A stretch of DNA of 47,066 bases from JBCCSZ01 sp039199225 (GCA_039199225.1 JBCCSZ010000010.1:1-47066), one strand, 5' to 3'. Counted from the first letter of the stretch, positions 24,764 through 34,552 are shown. Numbers and translations are program-made. The notes: generated from the letters alone by a model not told the origin.

Positions 24764-27700
24764 ATGAAAAACCTTTCACTTCTAACACTCCTATTTTTGC
24801 TGGCATTTCAAACGCAAGATGCATCTGCTCAGGCTATCAGTTTGGAGCCCTTATCGACCTATCAAACAGGTATTTTCGATGAAGGGGCAGCCGAAATTGT
24901 GGCGCATGATGCACAAGGACAGCGCCTGTTCTTTACCAATGCGGATGAAAATACGGTCGTGGCACTCAACATCAGCAGCCCTGATCAGCCTATGTTGGCA
25001 TTCACCCTGGATATGTCTGCCTACGGCGACGGCGTCAACAGCGTGGCAGTGGCCAATGGTTTGCTGGCCGTGGCGGTGGAAGCCGACCCAAAGCAAGAAC
25101 CAGGTAGCATTGTATTATTCGATACAGATGGCAATTTCATCCAGGAATACACTGCCGGGGCTTTGCCGGACATGTTGTTGTTTACTGAAGATGGCCGCAA
25201 GATTATTTCTGCCAACGAAGGGGAACCAGATGATGATTATATGGTTGATCCGGAAGGCTCCGTTACCATTGTCGACTTGCAAAGCGGTGCAGCCAATGGA
25301 ACAGTGACACAAATTACTTTTGAATCCCTCAACGATCAGAAGGTTTCACTGCAAAATAAGGGCGTCCGCTTATTTGGTCCCAATGCCTCGGTTGCCCAGG
25401 ATTTGGAGCCTGAATACATCGGACTTTCGCCGGATGGCAATACGGCATACGTATCTTGCCAGGAAAACAACGCCCTGGTTGTCATTGACTTGGGCAGCAA
25501 CACCATTGCAGATGTGGTTGCCTTGGGCTACAAAGACCACATGAATGGCCAGCCGCTGATGGGAACCTTCCAACTACAAGAAACACCAGGCTGGATCGAC
25601 CTTGGTACACCTTTGTATGGTGGAGAAACCATTCGCCTAGGGGGCTTCTCCGGCCTTTGGTACGACCAGGCAGGGTCGACGCCAGCGCAGCAGGTTTTTT
25701 ACACCATCCCGGATCGCGGACCAAACGGCAGCACCATCAGCAGAACACTGGCTGGCACTTCTCAAAATCTACGTCCCTTTAAACTGCCTGACTACCAGGC
25801 GCGCATCGTTCGCTTCAATTGGAGCAACCTAACGGGCCGGCTGGAATTCGATCCGGCACAGCAGATTTTTCTGACGGCCAAAGACGGTCAGACGCCCATC
25901 AGTGGTCGAGGCAACATTCCGGGTTTCGACGAAGTTCCTGTCACCCAGACCGATGCTTCTGTTTATACCCGCGCCGACTTTTCCATCAATGGCACCGACT
26001 ACCAGCAGTTGGACTACGATCCATTTGGTGGAGACTTTGAGGGCATCGTAAAAGCGCCCAATGGTGATTTCTGGATGTGCGACGAGTACCGTCCTGCGAT
26101 TTATCACTTTACGGAAAGCGGTCGCCTAATCGAGCGTTATGTACCCCAGGGAACCAGCCAACTGGGCGACACCCCACAGGCTCCGGGCTTCTATGGAGCA
26201 GAAACGCTGCCGGCTGTCTATTCAAAGCGCCGCGCCAACCGCGGCTTCGAAGCACTAGCGCTGGATTCAGACGAAGGCATCCTCTATGCTTTTATTCAAA
26301 CACCCTTGTACAATCCCGATGCCTCTACCCGCAACCAGTCAGATGTCATTCGCGTTTTGGGGATCGACCCATCCAACGGCCAGCCCGTCAGAGAGTATGT
26401 CTATCTTCTGGAAGCCAACCGCAATGCAGGTGTCGGCCTATCTCGTGTCGACAAGATCGGGGATGCTGTTTACAAGGGCAATGGCAAATTTTTGATACTT
26501 GAAAGAGATTCCAGTACGCCAGAAGACGGTCGTACGGGTAAAAAATATGTCTTTGAATTTAGTTTGAAAGGGGCGACCAATATTCTGGGAACAGCCTTGT
26601 CTGAAAAGTCTACTTCCACCGGTGCTGCCGACAAGACATTGGAAATGATGACCGCCGATGAACTGGCTGCCGCTGGCATCCAGGCCCTGCACAAGCGCAA
26701 AGTCCTCAACCTGCCAACCATCGACTACATTCCCAGCGATAAGCCGGAGGGATTGTCCATCCTTCCCGATGGTCGCATCCTCGTCTTGAACGACAACGAC
26801 TTTGGTCTGGCAGGCGCGGGTGTTTCCGATCAAAGCATGCTGGGCGTCATCACCCTGACCAAAAACTATGGCTTTGATGCCAGCGACAGAGACGACGACA
26901 TCAAAATCTGGCAGCGTCCGACACTCGGCATGTTTCAGCCAGATGCCATTACGACCTATCAAAACGATGGCAACAATTATGTCTTGACGGCCAACGAAGG
27001 TGATGGTCGCGACTATGATGGCTACTCTGAAGAAGAGCGCTTCAGAGATGTTGAGGTCGATTTGAAAGATTTTCCAAATGCCAATTACATCCAGCAACAA
27101 GAAGTGATGGGCCGGTTGAAGATGACGAGTTCGCAAGGAGATTTGGACGGTGATGGCTTGTATGATGAAATCTATTCCTTTGGCGCTCGTTCTTTCTCCA
27201 TCTGGGATGCCTTCGGCAATCTGGTTTGGGACAGTGGGGATCAGTTCGAGAAGGTCTTGCAGTTTTATCACCCAGAGACTTTCAATTTTAACAATGACGA
27301 CAATGACTCCCGCAAGAGCCGCAGCGACGACAAAGGGCCAGAGCCAGAGGCCATTGCAGTAACAGAATATGGTGGACGTCAATATGCCTTGATTGGCTTG
27401 GAGCGCGTTGGTGGCATTATGGTCTACGACATTACCAATCCATACGAACCTTATTTTGTCAACTATCTCAACAATCGAAATTTTGACGTAGATGCGGAAT
27501 CTGCCAATGTTGGTGACTTGGGAGTCGAGGACATCAAGGTCATTGCTGCAAACGACAACCCGACCGGCTATCCGTTGGTGGTAACGGCCAATGAAGTAAG
27601 TGGAACGGTTTCGATCTTCACGATGAAAAGCCCCTGGGTGACGCCCTTCAACAATCGCGTAAACACTCCTACCTCAAATCTTTACCAAGCAAGTGCCTTT

Positions 27701-27940
27701 CCGAATCCATTCGAGGATTATGTAGACATCCAATACCAATTGGAGACGGATGCGGCTGTATTGATTGAGCTGTACGATGTGGAAGGCCGCAAACTAGCAC
27801 AGCTTACAGAGGAGCAGCAAGTTGCTGGTGTACACCACTTCACCTACGCCAAAGGGCTGAAAGCTTTACCAGAAGGCATCTACTTTTTGAGATTGCAACT
27901 GGGCGCAGCAGTAGAGACCGTTCCCTTGGTCAAGCGCTAA
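24764..27940 (+). CDS. Choice-of-anchor I / phytase-esterase-like T9SS protein
   Basis: This 1058-residue exported protein has a signal peptide at residues 1-22 (ends DASAQ). The N-terminal part (about 25-260) is the first half of a choice-of-anchor I beta-propeller (DEGAAEIVAHD, VNSVAVANGLLAVAVE, SANEGEPDDDY). From about 265 to 685 there is a separate domain of the esterase-like activity of phytase family (FSGLWYD, YTIPDRGPNG, DFEGIVKAPNGDFWMCDEYRP, NRGFEALAL). After it the propeller resumes (DAITTYQNDGNNYVLTANEG, FGARSFSIWD, GVEDIKVI). The end is a type A sorting domain (AFPNPFEDYVDIQYQL to VPLVKR). An exported phosphoesterase is the likely activity, unproven. A clean terminator follows at 27982. 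Confidence 0.88.
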   Translation: MKNLSLLTLLFLLAFQTQDASAQAISLEPLSTYQTGIFDEGAAEIVAHDAQGQRLFFTNADENTVVALNISSPDQPMLAFTLDMSAYGDGVNSVAVANGLLAVAVEADPKQEPGSIVLFDTDGNFIQEYTAGALPDMLLFTEDGRKIISANEGEPDDDYMVDPEGSVTIVDLQSGAANGTVTQITFESLNDQKVSLQNKGVRLFGPNASVAQDLEPEYIGLSPDGNTAYVSCQENNALVVIDLGSNTIADVVALGYKDHMNGQPLMGTFQLQETPGWIDLGTPLYGGETIRLGGFSGLWYDQAGSTPAQQVFYTIPDRGPNGSTISRTLAGTSQNLRPFKLPDYQARIVRFNWSNLTGRLEFDPAQQIFLTAKDGQTPISGRGNIPGFDEVPVTQTDASVYTRADFSINGTDYQQLDYDPFGGDFEGIVKAPNGDFWMCDEYRPAIYHFTESGRLIERYVPQGTSQLGDTPQAPGFYGAETLPAVYSKRRANRGFEALALDSDEGILYAFIQTPLYNPDASTRNQSDVIRVLGIDPSNGQPVREYVYLLEANRNAGVGLSRVDKIGDAVYKGNGKFLILERDSSTPEDGRTGKKYVFEFSLKGATNILGTALSEKSTSTGAADKTLEMMTADELAAAGIQALHKRKVLNLPTIDYIPSDKPEGLSILPDGRILVLNDNDFGLAGAGVSDQSMLGVITLTKNYGFDASDRDDDIKIWQRPTLGMFQPDAITTYQNDGNNYVLTANEGDGRDYDGYSEEERFRDVEVDLKDFPNANYIQQQEVMGRLKMTSSQGDLDGDGLYDEIYSFGARSFSIWDAFGNLVWDSGDQFEKVLQFYHPETFNFNNDDNDSRKSRSDDKGPEPEAIAVTEYGGRQYALIGLERVGGIMVYDITNPYEPYFVNYLNNRNFDVDAESANVGDLGVEDIKVIAANDNPTGYPLVVTANEVSGTVSIFTMKSPWVTPFNNRVNTPTSNLYQASAFPNPFEDYVDIQYQLETDAAVLIELYDVEGRKLAQLTEEQQVAGVHHFTYAKGLKALPEGIYFLRLQLGAAVETVPLVKR

Positions 27941-27981
27941 GATTGGATTAATACCCTGATATTCATTTTACACTATCCCTT

Positions 27982-28009
27982 CCCCGAACGAATCCCGTTC
28001 GGGGTTTTT
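27982..28009 (+). terminator. Strong intrinsic terminator
   Basis: CCCCGAACG (27982-27990) pairs perfectly with CGTTCGGGG (27996-28004) around a 5-base loop and is followed by TTTTT. It ends the choice-of-anchor gene, whose stop is 41 bp upstream. Confidence 0.9.
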
Positions 28010-28180
28010 ATTTGCCTTAAGTTGAGAATCTTTCTCGCCAGGCCGTGGTCCATAAAATTTGTCGTTTACAAGCCTTTGGACAAATTCATGGCCTGGTTCC
28101 TACTGGCTTTGAATAGCCCATTTTCGCGTACGCCTGAAATTGTATAACTTTACCCCGTTTTCACTACAGGCGTATTAGAC

Positions 28181-29923
28181 ATGAAAAAATTAGCTTTCTT
28201 ATTCTCAGTGCTTTTGGCAGCACCGCTTTTTTCCCAACCTGCTTTCAAAGACCTCTCTTCCCAGGCAGGTTTCAATGCTGTTGCTCGCAACTCCGGTATT
28301 GCCATTGCCGACTATGACAATGATGGCTTTGACGATGTTTATGTGGCAGTAGGAAATGGGGCCAACCTGTTGTACCACAACTTGCAAAATGGTACTTTCG
28401 AGGAAGTAGCGGCGCAAGCTTTGGTGGCCGATGCCAGTAATTCCATCGCCGCTGCATGGGCCGATATCGACAACGATGGTTGGACTGATCTTTATGTGGG
28501 GAATGCCGAGCAGCCCAACCGCCTTTACCGCAACTTGGGCAACGGGCGTTTTGAAGAACGCTCTGCTGCAGCTGGTGTCGACAATGAAGGGCGCTCGCAA
28601 GTTGTCCTGTTTGCAGATGTCGACTTGGATGGTTGGATCGATATGTATGTGGCCAACATCAATACAGAAAATGCGCTCTACCGAAACAATGGTGATGGGA
28701 CTTTTACCGACATTGTTGAAACTTCCGGTACGACCGATCGGCTGGTGGCCATGGGGTCGCTGTTTTTTGTTTACGATAACGATGGTGATCCGGACCTCTA
28801 TCTGACCCACGACAATCGCAAAGAATTCATCCTTTATCAAAACGATGGGAAGGGGCGCTTTACCAATGTAGCGGCGGCAGCAGGTGTCGATTATGCTGGC
28901 TTTGGCATGGGCGTCGATGTTGGTGATGTGAATCGTGACGGTTGGCTTGATCTGTACATTACCAATTTGTACGAAAATGTGCTCTTCCTCAATAAGGGGG
29001 ATGGAAGCTTTGAAAATATATCTGCTACAGCAGGCATCGACGATCTGGGAATGGGATGGGGAACGGCTTGGATGGACTGCGACAACGACGGATGGCAGGA
29101 TATTTATGCGGCCAACGATTCCTATTTTCCGGTGGATGGTGCCTACTACGACAATGTGCTGTATCAAAACAATGGGGATAATACCTTCACGAAGGTCAGC
29201 GATTCGACGGTGTTGAGCAGCCCCTTTGCGGGCTATGGTGTGGCTTGCAGTGATTTTGATAACGATGGTCGAGAAGATATTTTTCTAGCCAACAAGCAGG
29301 AAGATGGCAATCAGTTGTTTCACAATCTTACAGCGAATGAATACAACTGGGTACAATTCCGCTGCGTCGGAACAATGAGTAACCGCTCGGCGATTGGCAC
29401 ACGAGTAACTTTGGCGTTGGGAGATGTCACCCTGGTTGATGAAATCAGTGGAGGGTCTGGCTTCGCCTCGCAGAATAGCCAACGACTCCATTTCGGCCTG
29501 GGAGCGGCCACGACGATCGATCGCCTGTCCATCCGTTGGCCAAGCGGTTTGGTGGAAGAGCGCTCAAATGTGGCGGTCAATCAACTGCATACCCTTGTAG
29601 AAGGGGAACAGACAACCTCCTTGGAGACTTTGGTGGCAAACGACGAATTCAGACTCCAACAATTGCAGCCCAACCCCTTCCGGGACCACATCGCTTGCTT
29701 GCTGGAATTGGAGCAGACCACAAAGCTACAACTGGATGTGGTGGACCTGAAAGGTCAATTGGTTGCAAAAGTATTCGAGGGGCGCTTATCGGAGGGCATG
29801 CATACTTTCCAGTGGGATGGGCGAAGCCAAACGGGGGAAAAGCAAAGTTCTGGCCTTTATCTTTTAATAATAAGTGCGAATGGCAAAAAAAGGACATATA
29901 AATTGATTTTAGAAGGTCAATAG
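28181..29923 (+). CDS. VCBS/FG-GAP repeat protein with ASPIC/UnbV domain, T9SS-secreted
   Basis: This 580-residue exported protein of the CRTAC1-like class has a signal peptide at residues 1-18 (ends LFSQ). Residues about 20-385 are seven-bladed-propeller FG-GAP/VCBS repeats, each with a calcium-binding D-x-D-N/R-D-G-x-x-D loop such as DYDNDGFDDVYVAVG and DVNRDGWLDLYITN. Residues about 390-475 are an ASPIC/UnbV domain (SNRSAIGTRVTLALG, HFGLGAATTIDRLSIRWPSG). A T9SS type A domain closes the protein. Such proteins bind surfaces or proteins in a Ca-dependent way; the precise role is unknown. It is monocistronic, with the amylase promoter right behind its stop. Confidence 0.9.
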   Translation: MKKLAFLFSVLLAAPLFSQPAFKDLSSQAGFNAVARNSGIAIADYDNDGFDDVYVAVGNGANLLYHNLQNGTFEEVAAQALVADASNSIAAAWADIDNDGWTDLYVGNAEQPNRLYRNLGNGRFEERSAAAGVDNEGRSQVVLFADVDLDGWIDMYVANINTENALYRNNGDGTFTDIVETSGTTDRLVAMGSLFFVYDNDGDPDLYLTHDNRKEFILYQNDGKGRFTNVAAAAGVDYAGFGMGVDVGDVNRDGWLDLYITNLYENVLFLNKGDGSFENISATAGIDDLGMGWGTAWMDCDNDGWQDIYAANDSYFPVDGAYYDNVLYQNNGDNTFTKVSDSTVLSSPFAGYGVACSDFDNDGREDIFLANKQEDGNQLFHNLTANEYNWVQFRCVGTMSNRSAIGTRVTLALGDVTLVDEISGGSGFASQNSQRLHFGLGAATTIDRLSIRWPSGLVEERSNVAVNQLHTLVEGEQTTSLETLVANDEFRLQQLQPNPFRDHIACLLELEQTTKLQLDVVDLKGQLVAKVFEGRLSEGMHTFQWDGRSQTGEKQSSGLYLLIISANGKKRTYKLILEGQ

Positions 29924-29930
29924 TAAAGCC

Positions 29931-29960
29931 TTTGTCAAAAATCAATTAGTTTTATATTTG
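29931..29960 (+). promoter_or_regulatory. Bacteroidota-type promoter of the amylase gene
   Basis: TTTG (29931-29934) and TATATTTG (29953-29960) are separated by 18 bp, a near-perfect match to the TTTG-N19-TAnnTTTG consensus of Bacteroidota housekeeping promoters. Transcription would begin near 29967, giving a ~245-base leader before the amylase start at 30211. Confidence 0.7.
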
Positions 29961-29965
29961 AATGG

Positions 29966-30008
29966 ACCACTTCAATAGTAAGAAATCCCTCGATTTTCTG
30001 GAAGTGGT
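29966..30008 (+). other. Two-tier hairpin at the 5' end of the amylase leader
   Basis: ACCACTTC (29966-29973) pairs with GAAGTGGT (30001-30008). Inside it AGAAATC (29981-29987) can pair with GATTTTCT (29992-29999) with one bulge, around loop CCTC. It starts almost at the predicted transcription start and has no following T-run, so it is more likely a leader stem (mRNA protection or control) than a terminator. The rest of the leader to 30210 shows no other clear structure. Confidence 0.5.
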
Positions 30009-30210
30009 TTATCTGACTGAATAAGCAAACAAGTTCGTTTACCTTGACAATCTTTTCTAATAGATTCGTCAGTAGCTTAAATCCCCTTTGTTAAACTTAA
30101 CTCAAGTTGCAAGCTCGCTTACGGGCAGAGAAAGGGAAAAGGAATGGCTAATTTTTTAGCCTGAAGCTTTCTTGCTGCACCATCAACTTGAAGCACAAAA
30201 CCTAATTCAC

Positions 30211-33030
30211 ATGTCTCGTTTTTACACTTTTCTTATTTGCTGTTTTTTGGTAAGTCCTTTTGTAGAGGCGCAAGTAGTTACCACTGAACCGGTTTTTCCC
30301 CAATTGGACGATGATGTCACCATCTATTTCGATGCTTCCAAAGGAAACGGCGCTCTGAGAGATTTTACCGGTGATGTGTATGCTCATACCGGCGTTATCA
30401 CCGATGAAAGCACAGGACCTACGGATTGGCAAAATGTGATTGGTGAGTGGGGGACGGCCGATTCTCGTACGCTGATGACCCGCGTCGGCCCCAATCGCTA
30501 TCAATTGACCTACAACATCAAAGATTATTATGATATTGAGGATGGCACTGAGGTGATGGAGATGGCTTTTGTCTTTCGCAATCAAACTGGATCGATTGTC
30601 GGTCGTTCCACCGATGGATCGGATATATACACCCCGGTTTATTCCTCTAGTGGGAGTTTGTTTACAACGATCGTTTCGCCAGAGGACGACAACCTGGTTT
30701 TGGCCATCGGATCGCGGCTGTCGATTAAGGCGGCCTCCTCTTTGAATGCCGACCTAACATTGACGGATAACGGAGTGGAGTTGGTGCGTGAGACCGGTAA
30801 TTCCTTGAACTACGTATTGGAAGTAAAAGACCAAGGCAATCACATCGTGGAGTTTACTGCCAAGACGGGCGGGGAGGAATCCAAGCAGCAGTTTCAGTAT
30901 GTCGTTCCTTCCAATGCGCCGCCGGAAGACTTGCCCGCAGGTGTGGAGTACGGCATCAACTACATCAGCGATACAGAAGTGGTCCTGGCGCTTTATGCTC
31001 CCAACAAAAGGCATGTTTTTGTCTTGGGAGATTTCAACAACTGGGCGCTGGACGTCGATTTTCAAATGAAAAAAACCACCGATGGCAATGCTTACTGGTT
31101 TCGACTCGAAAACCTGACACCTGGCCAACAATATGGCTTCCAGTATTTTGTCGATGGCAGCATTCGTGCAGCTGATCCATACAGCACCCTCATACTGGAC
31201 CCCTTCAACGATGGCTTCGTACCGGAGGAGACCTTCCCGGATTTACCAGAATACCCAGTGGGTGCCTCTGGCATTATATCCATCTTGCAGACCGATGCGC
31301 CGGAGTACGATTGGGAGATCGATGATTTCGTTCCGGCTGCCAATTCAGAATTGGTGATCTATGAATTGCTGATGCGCGACTTTGTCGCTCGGCACGACTA
31401 CCAAACGCTTTTGGATACCCTGGACTATCTGGAACGCCTGGGAATCAACGCCATAGAATTGATGCCTGTCAACGAATTCGAAGGCAATGACAGCTGGGGC
31501 TACAATCCTTCTTTCCACATGGCGCTGGACAAATATTATGGCACAGCGGAAGATTTTAAGCGCTTCATAGACGAGGCACACGCGCGCGGCATGGCCGTCA
31601 TCATTGATGTCGTTTACAACCACGCCTTCAGCCAAAGTCCACTGGCACAACTCTACTGGGACCCTCTAGGCTTCAAACCAACTCCTGAAAACCCTTGGCT
31701 CAATCCCGATGCCAAGCACCCTTTCAACGTCGGTTATGACTTCAACCACGAGAGTGAGGCAACCAAATTTTTTGTCAAGAAAACACTTCGCTATTGGCTG
31801 GACGAATTCCGCATCGATGGTTTCCGTTTCGACTTATCCAAAGGCTTCAGTCAAGTGGATTATGGCGATGATTCTGGTGCTTTTGCTCAGTACGATTCCT
31901 CGCGTGTTGCCATTTTGCAAGACTATGCAGATGTCGTTTGGGCAGAAAACCCCAATGCGATCAATATCCTTGAGCATTTTGCAGTAGATGAGGAAGAAGT
32001 TGTACTGGCGGATTACGGCATGCTGCTGTGGAACAACAGTAATTTTATGTATGGCCAAGCGGGGATGGGCTATGAAAACGATCTGTCGCGCTCTGATTAT
32101 GCGGAACACGGCTTTACGAAGCCCCATCTGGTCACTTATATGGAGAGCCACGATGAGGAACGCCTCCTTTACCGAATCACCAACTTTGGAAATGAGTCGG
32201 CTGATGGCAGCTATAAAACAAAAACACCGATCACCGCTTTGCGTCGAGCTGAGCTGGCCAGCACTTTCTTTTACACCATCCCGGGTCCGAAAATGCTTTG
32301 GCAATTTGGTGAAATGGGCTATGATTTTTCCATCAACCGATGCACAGATGGCTCTGAAGACCCAGACTGCCGCCTGTCGCCCAAGCCCATCCGTTGGGAC
32401 TACCTGACGACTTCCGGCCGCCGCCACCTGTTCGATGTCACGCGCTCCCTGATTGGCCTAAAGACCACCTACGATGTGTTCAATACAACCGACTACGATC
32501 TGTGGATCGACGACAGCAATAAGAAGCGCATACAGCTCAACAGCGATGACCTGAAGGTCAATGTGCTGGGCAATTTCAACGTCGAGCCCGAGAGCATCGA
32601 CCCAGCCTTTCAGCAAACGGGGCGTTGGTACGAATATTTCACGGGTGACAGTCTGGATGTCAGCGATGTCAATGCCATGATCGCCCTAGCGCCCGGAGAG
32701 TACCGCCTATACACCACCGATCGGCTGGACCTACCGACAGACTTTCTCACCTCTGCCAACGAGGTGGCCGCCGCTCGCATCGGCCTGGCCCATTACCCGA
32801 ACCCAGTGGCAGAACAAATGGCTGTCGTCTATGAGCTGGAAAGCAGCGCCCGCGTCCGCCTAGAAGTCTACAATCTGCTGGGTCAGCAAGTATCAACCGT
32901 CTTCGAAGGACAACTTCCCGCCGGCCCACAATTGCACACCTGGACCGCCGACCTACCCGAAGGCACCTACTTCCTGCGCCTCGCCGTCGGCAATGCCGTG
33001 ATCACGAGCAAGTTTATGGCTGTCGATTAA
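30211..33030 (+). CDS. Secreted GH13 alpha-amylase-family enzyme with T9SS signal
   Basis: This 939-residue protein starts at 30211 (MSRFYTFLI, signal ends VEAQ), preferred over an in-frame ATG at 30172. Residues about 22-145 are an extra carbohydrate-binding-like domain of the starch-associated kind (TIYFDASKGNGAL, MAFVFRNQTG). A beta-sandwich near 150-230 and a CBM48-like domain (LALYAPNKRHVFVLGDFNNW) follow. The GH13 barrel has all conserved regions: DVVYNH (466-471), GFRFDLSKG with nucleophile Asp541, acid/base Glu588 in LEHFA, and His647-Asp648 in ESHDEER. A C-terminal type A T9SS domain (HYPNPVAEQMAVVYEL) sends it to the surface. It should cut alpha-1,4-glucans for the nearby SusCDE system. 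Confidence 0.93.
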   Translation: MSRFYTFLICCFLVSPFVEAQVVTTEPVFPQLDDDVTIYFDASKGNGALRDFTGDVYAHTGVITDESTGPTDWQNVIGEWGTADSRTLMTRVGPNRYQLTYNIKDYYDIEDGTEVMEMAFVFRNQTGSIVGRSTDGSDIYTPVYSSSGSLFTTIVSPEDDNLVLAIGSRLSIKAASSLNADLTLTDNGVELVRETGNSLNYVLEVKDQGNHIVEFTAKTGGEESKQQFQYVVPSNAPPEDLPAGVEYGINYISDTEVVLALYAPNKRHVFVLGDFNNWALDVDFQMKKTTDGNAYWFRLENLTPGQQYGFQYFVDGSIRAADPYSTLILDPFNDGFVPEETFPDLPEYPVGASGIISILQTDAPEYDWEIDDFVPAANSELVIYELLMRDFVARHDYQTLLDTLDYLERLGINAIELMPVNEFEGNDSWGYNPSFHMALDKYYGTAEDFKRFIDEAHARGMAVIIDVVYNHAFSQSPLAQLYWDPLGFKPTPENPWLNPDAKHPFNVGYDFNHESEATKFFVKKTLRYWLDEFRIDGFRFDLSKGFSQVDYGDDSGAFAQYDSSRVAILQDYADVVWAENPNAINILEHFAVDEEEVVLADYGMLLWNNSNFMYGQAGMGYENDLSRSDYAEHGFTKPHLVTYMESHDEERLLYRITNFGNESADGSYKTKTPITALRRAELASTFFYTIPGPKMLWQFGEMGYDFSINRCTDGSEDPDCRLSPKPIRWDYLTTSGRRHLFDVTRSLIGLKTTYDVFNTTDYDLWIDDSNKKRIQLNSDDLKVNVLGNFNVEPESIDPAFQQTGRWYEYFTGDSLDVSDVNAMIALAPGEYRLYTTDRLDLPTDFLTSANEVAAARIGLAHYPNPVAEQMAVVYELESSARVRLEVYNLLGQQVSTVFEGQLPAGPQLHTWTADLPEGTYFLRLAVGNAVITSKFMAVD

Positions 33031-33045
33031 TCGGTAGGCAGTTAG

Positions 33046-33108
33046 CAGTTTGGCAGTAGGCAGTTTTCCCTTGACCGCGTTTAATGGAGGACTGCCTGCT
33101 GCCAACTG
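33046..33108. repeat. Intergenic palindromic repeat of GGCAGT units
   Basis: The arms 33046-33064 and 33091-33108 pair over ~18 bp with one bulge and one G-T pair, around a 26-base loop. The 5' arm is part of a run of degenerate (G)GCAGT(A/T) heptamer-like units starting near 33036. It lies between the convergent amylase and lipoprotein genes and has no T-run on either strand. It resembles dispersed intergenic repeat units rather than a standard terminator, though it may stop transcription from both sides. Confidence 0.6.
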
Positions 33109-33118
33109 AAAAAACTAT

Positions 33119-34552
33119 CTACTCGGAAGCCGCCAATGCCTCTAACAAAGCCGAACGAGAGTCAATAACTTGCTCATAAGTCTTCAATTCAAAAAGTTGC
33201 TCGGGCTTGGTGGGGGCTGAACGCAGTTGCTCGAAGGGAATCTGGCGGTAGGCTTGAGCTGGCAGGACCACCAGCCGTTTGCCGGGAAAGAGCGCAAAGA
33301 GCCGGCCGTTTTCATCGGGTAGTAGTTTCATATTAGACCACTGGTTTTCGGGGAATTTGATGAGGCATTTATTGTCTCCCGAGATGTAGTGGACGCTCAA
33401 ATTTACGGTCTTGGGTCGCTCTTGGTCGTCAAAATCAAAGTTGGCACTCAGCAGGACGGCCTCCTCCTCTTTAGCGAGTTTGTCCCAGTTGTAGATGCCA
33501 AAATCTGCTAGGCGGAAACTTCGATACACCGATGCCATGTCCTGCCAGTATTTTCGTTCATCTTCGACCTTTTTCATGGTCGCCTGGTAGTTGTTGAGCC
33601 AATAATCAGGGGAATAGGCAAAAAGTGCCTTGAGCGGCATAACGGCCAGCAGCTCTACCCGAAAACTGTCAGAGCTGTCTTTCTTGGTGAGGGTGTAGGC
33701 ATAACGGTTGCCACGCAGTTTTTCAAGTCGGCCATAGCGGTGTTTTGCCCATTCGGGAAAGCTTTTGCCCGAAAGGTTTTTCCAGACCATCAAAGAGGCG
33801 TGTTCACTTTTACCCTTCCAATCGATCCGCTTGTGTATCTCTGCATCTGTCCATCCCAGCCCATAGCTCTTGAGCTTTTGGCGCAGCGCTTCATCTTCTT
33901 TAAATAAGCTGCGGTTGTTGTTGAAATAGACATCTAGGATGGCCCGATAATTAAAGGCGAAGTAACGGCGGTTGAGCGGAAACTTCAGGGAGGGTGTCAT
34001 GCGCTTGATTTTCTTTTTGCGTTCGACCTTTTCCTGATTGATCTCCGGAGGGGCCGTTCCCTTCCGTTCCCACTGCCCGTCTTGCTCTCCGAAGCGGTAA
34101 AAGTCGTAATCGTCGCCCGATTCATAGGAGGCCAGGCGGACCATCGCTTCTTGTCCGTTTTTCAGCTGCAGGTTTTCCTTCTCTTGTCGCACCCTCAATT
34201 CAAAGGAGCCTGCGGTGGTGAAATGTCCTCCATTGTAAGACATGGGAATTCCACTGAGGTAAACGTCGAAGGCATTGTGCAATTCTCTGTAAAAGACCTT
34301 GGCCTTGCCGGTGGCCTGCTGGCTATCGGCATGCATCAATGCATTGGCGGGTATTTGAATGCGGGTGCCAGAGGCAATGCGAATATCGGCTCCCTGATCG
34401 ATGGCAAATTCGAAAGAATCCAGTGCAGGGTCCAACTCGGGAATGGGCGGTTGGATGAAGTTTGTTTTGACCACTGCATCAGGGACGGATTCCTGGCAGG
34501 CCCAACAGAATAAGCTCAAAAGGGTCAGTAGAGAAAGTTGTTTTACATTCAT
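33119..34552 (-). CDS. Large lipoprotein, unknown function
   Basis: This 477-residue protein has a lipoprotein signal MNVKQLSLL ending LFCWAC (Cys19). The first part of the mature protein (about 45-165) has strands with GTRIQIPANALMH and GSFELRVRQ, similar to the ZU5-like/carboxypeptidase-regulatory-like segments of other Bacteroidota surface lipoproteins. The remainder is mixed, with a basic stretch (KVERKKKIKR near 190) and a Trp-rich segment around the middle. It probably faces the periplasm or surface. It lies within the glucan region but is not clearly linked to it by sequence. Confidence 0.75.
   Translation of the reverse strand: MNVKQLSLLTLLSLFCWACQESVPDAVVKTNFIQPPIPELDPALDSFEFAIDQGADIRIASGTRIQIPANALMHADSQQATGKAKVFYRELHNAFDVYLSGIPMSYNGGHFTTAGSFELRVRQEKENLQLKNGQEAMVRLASYESGDDYDFYRFGEQDGQWERKGTAPPEINQEKVERKKKIKRMTPSLKFPLNRRYFAFNYRAILDVYFNNNRSLFKEDEALRQKLKSYGLGWTDAEIHKRIDWKGKSEHASLMVWKNLSGKSFPEWAKHRYGRLEKLRGNRYAYTLTKKDSSDSFRVELLAVMPLKALFAYSPDYWLNNYQATMKKVEDERKYWQDMASVYRSFRLADFGIYNWDKLAKEEEAVLLSANFDFDDQERPKTVNLSVHYISGDNKCLIKFPENQWSNMKLLPDENGRLFALFPGKRLVVLPAQAYRQIPFEQLRSAPTKPEQLFELKTYEQVIDSRSALLEALAASE

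Noticed and set aside
26438..27382. 314-codon minus-strand frame inside the choice-of-anchor protein
   Set aside because: Antisense shadow; the plus-strand frame has signal peptide, domains and sorting signal.
28181..29923. Integrin or calmodulin-type eukaryote-derived gene
   Set aside because: The D-rich loops are standard FG-GAP/VCBS repeats, and the ASPIC and T9SS domains make it a normal Bacteroidota surface protein.
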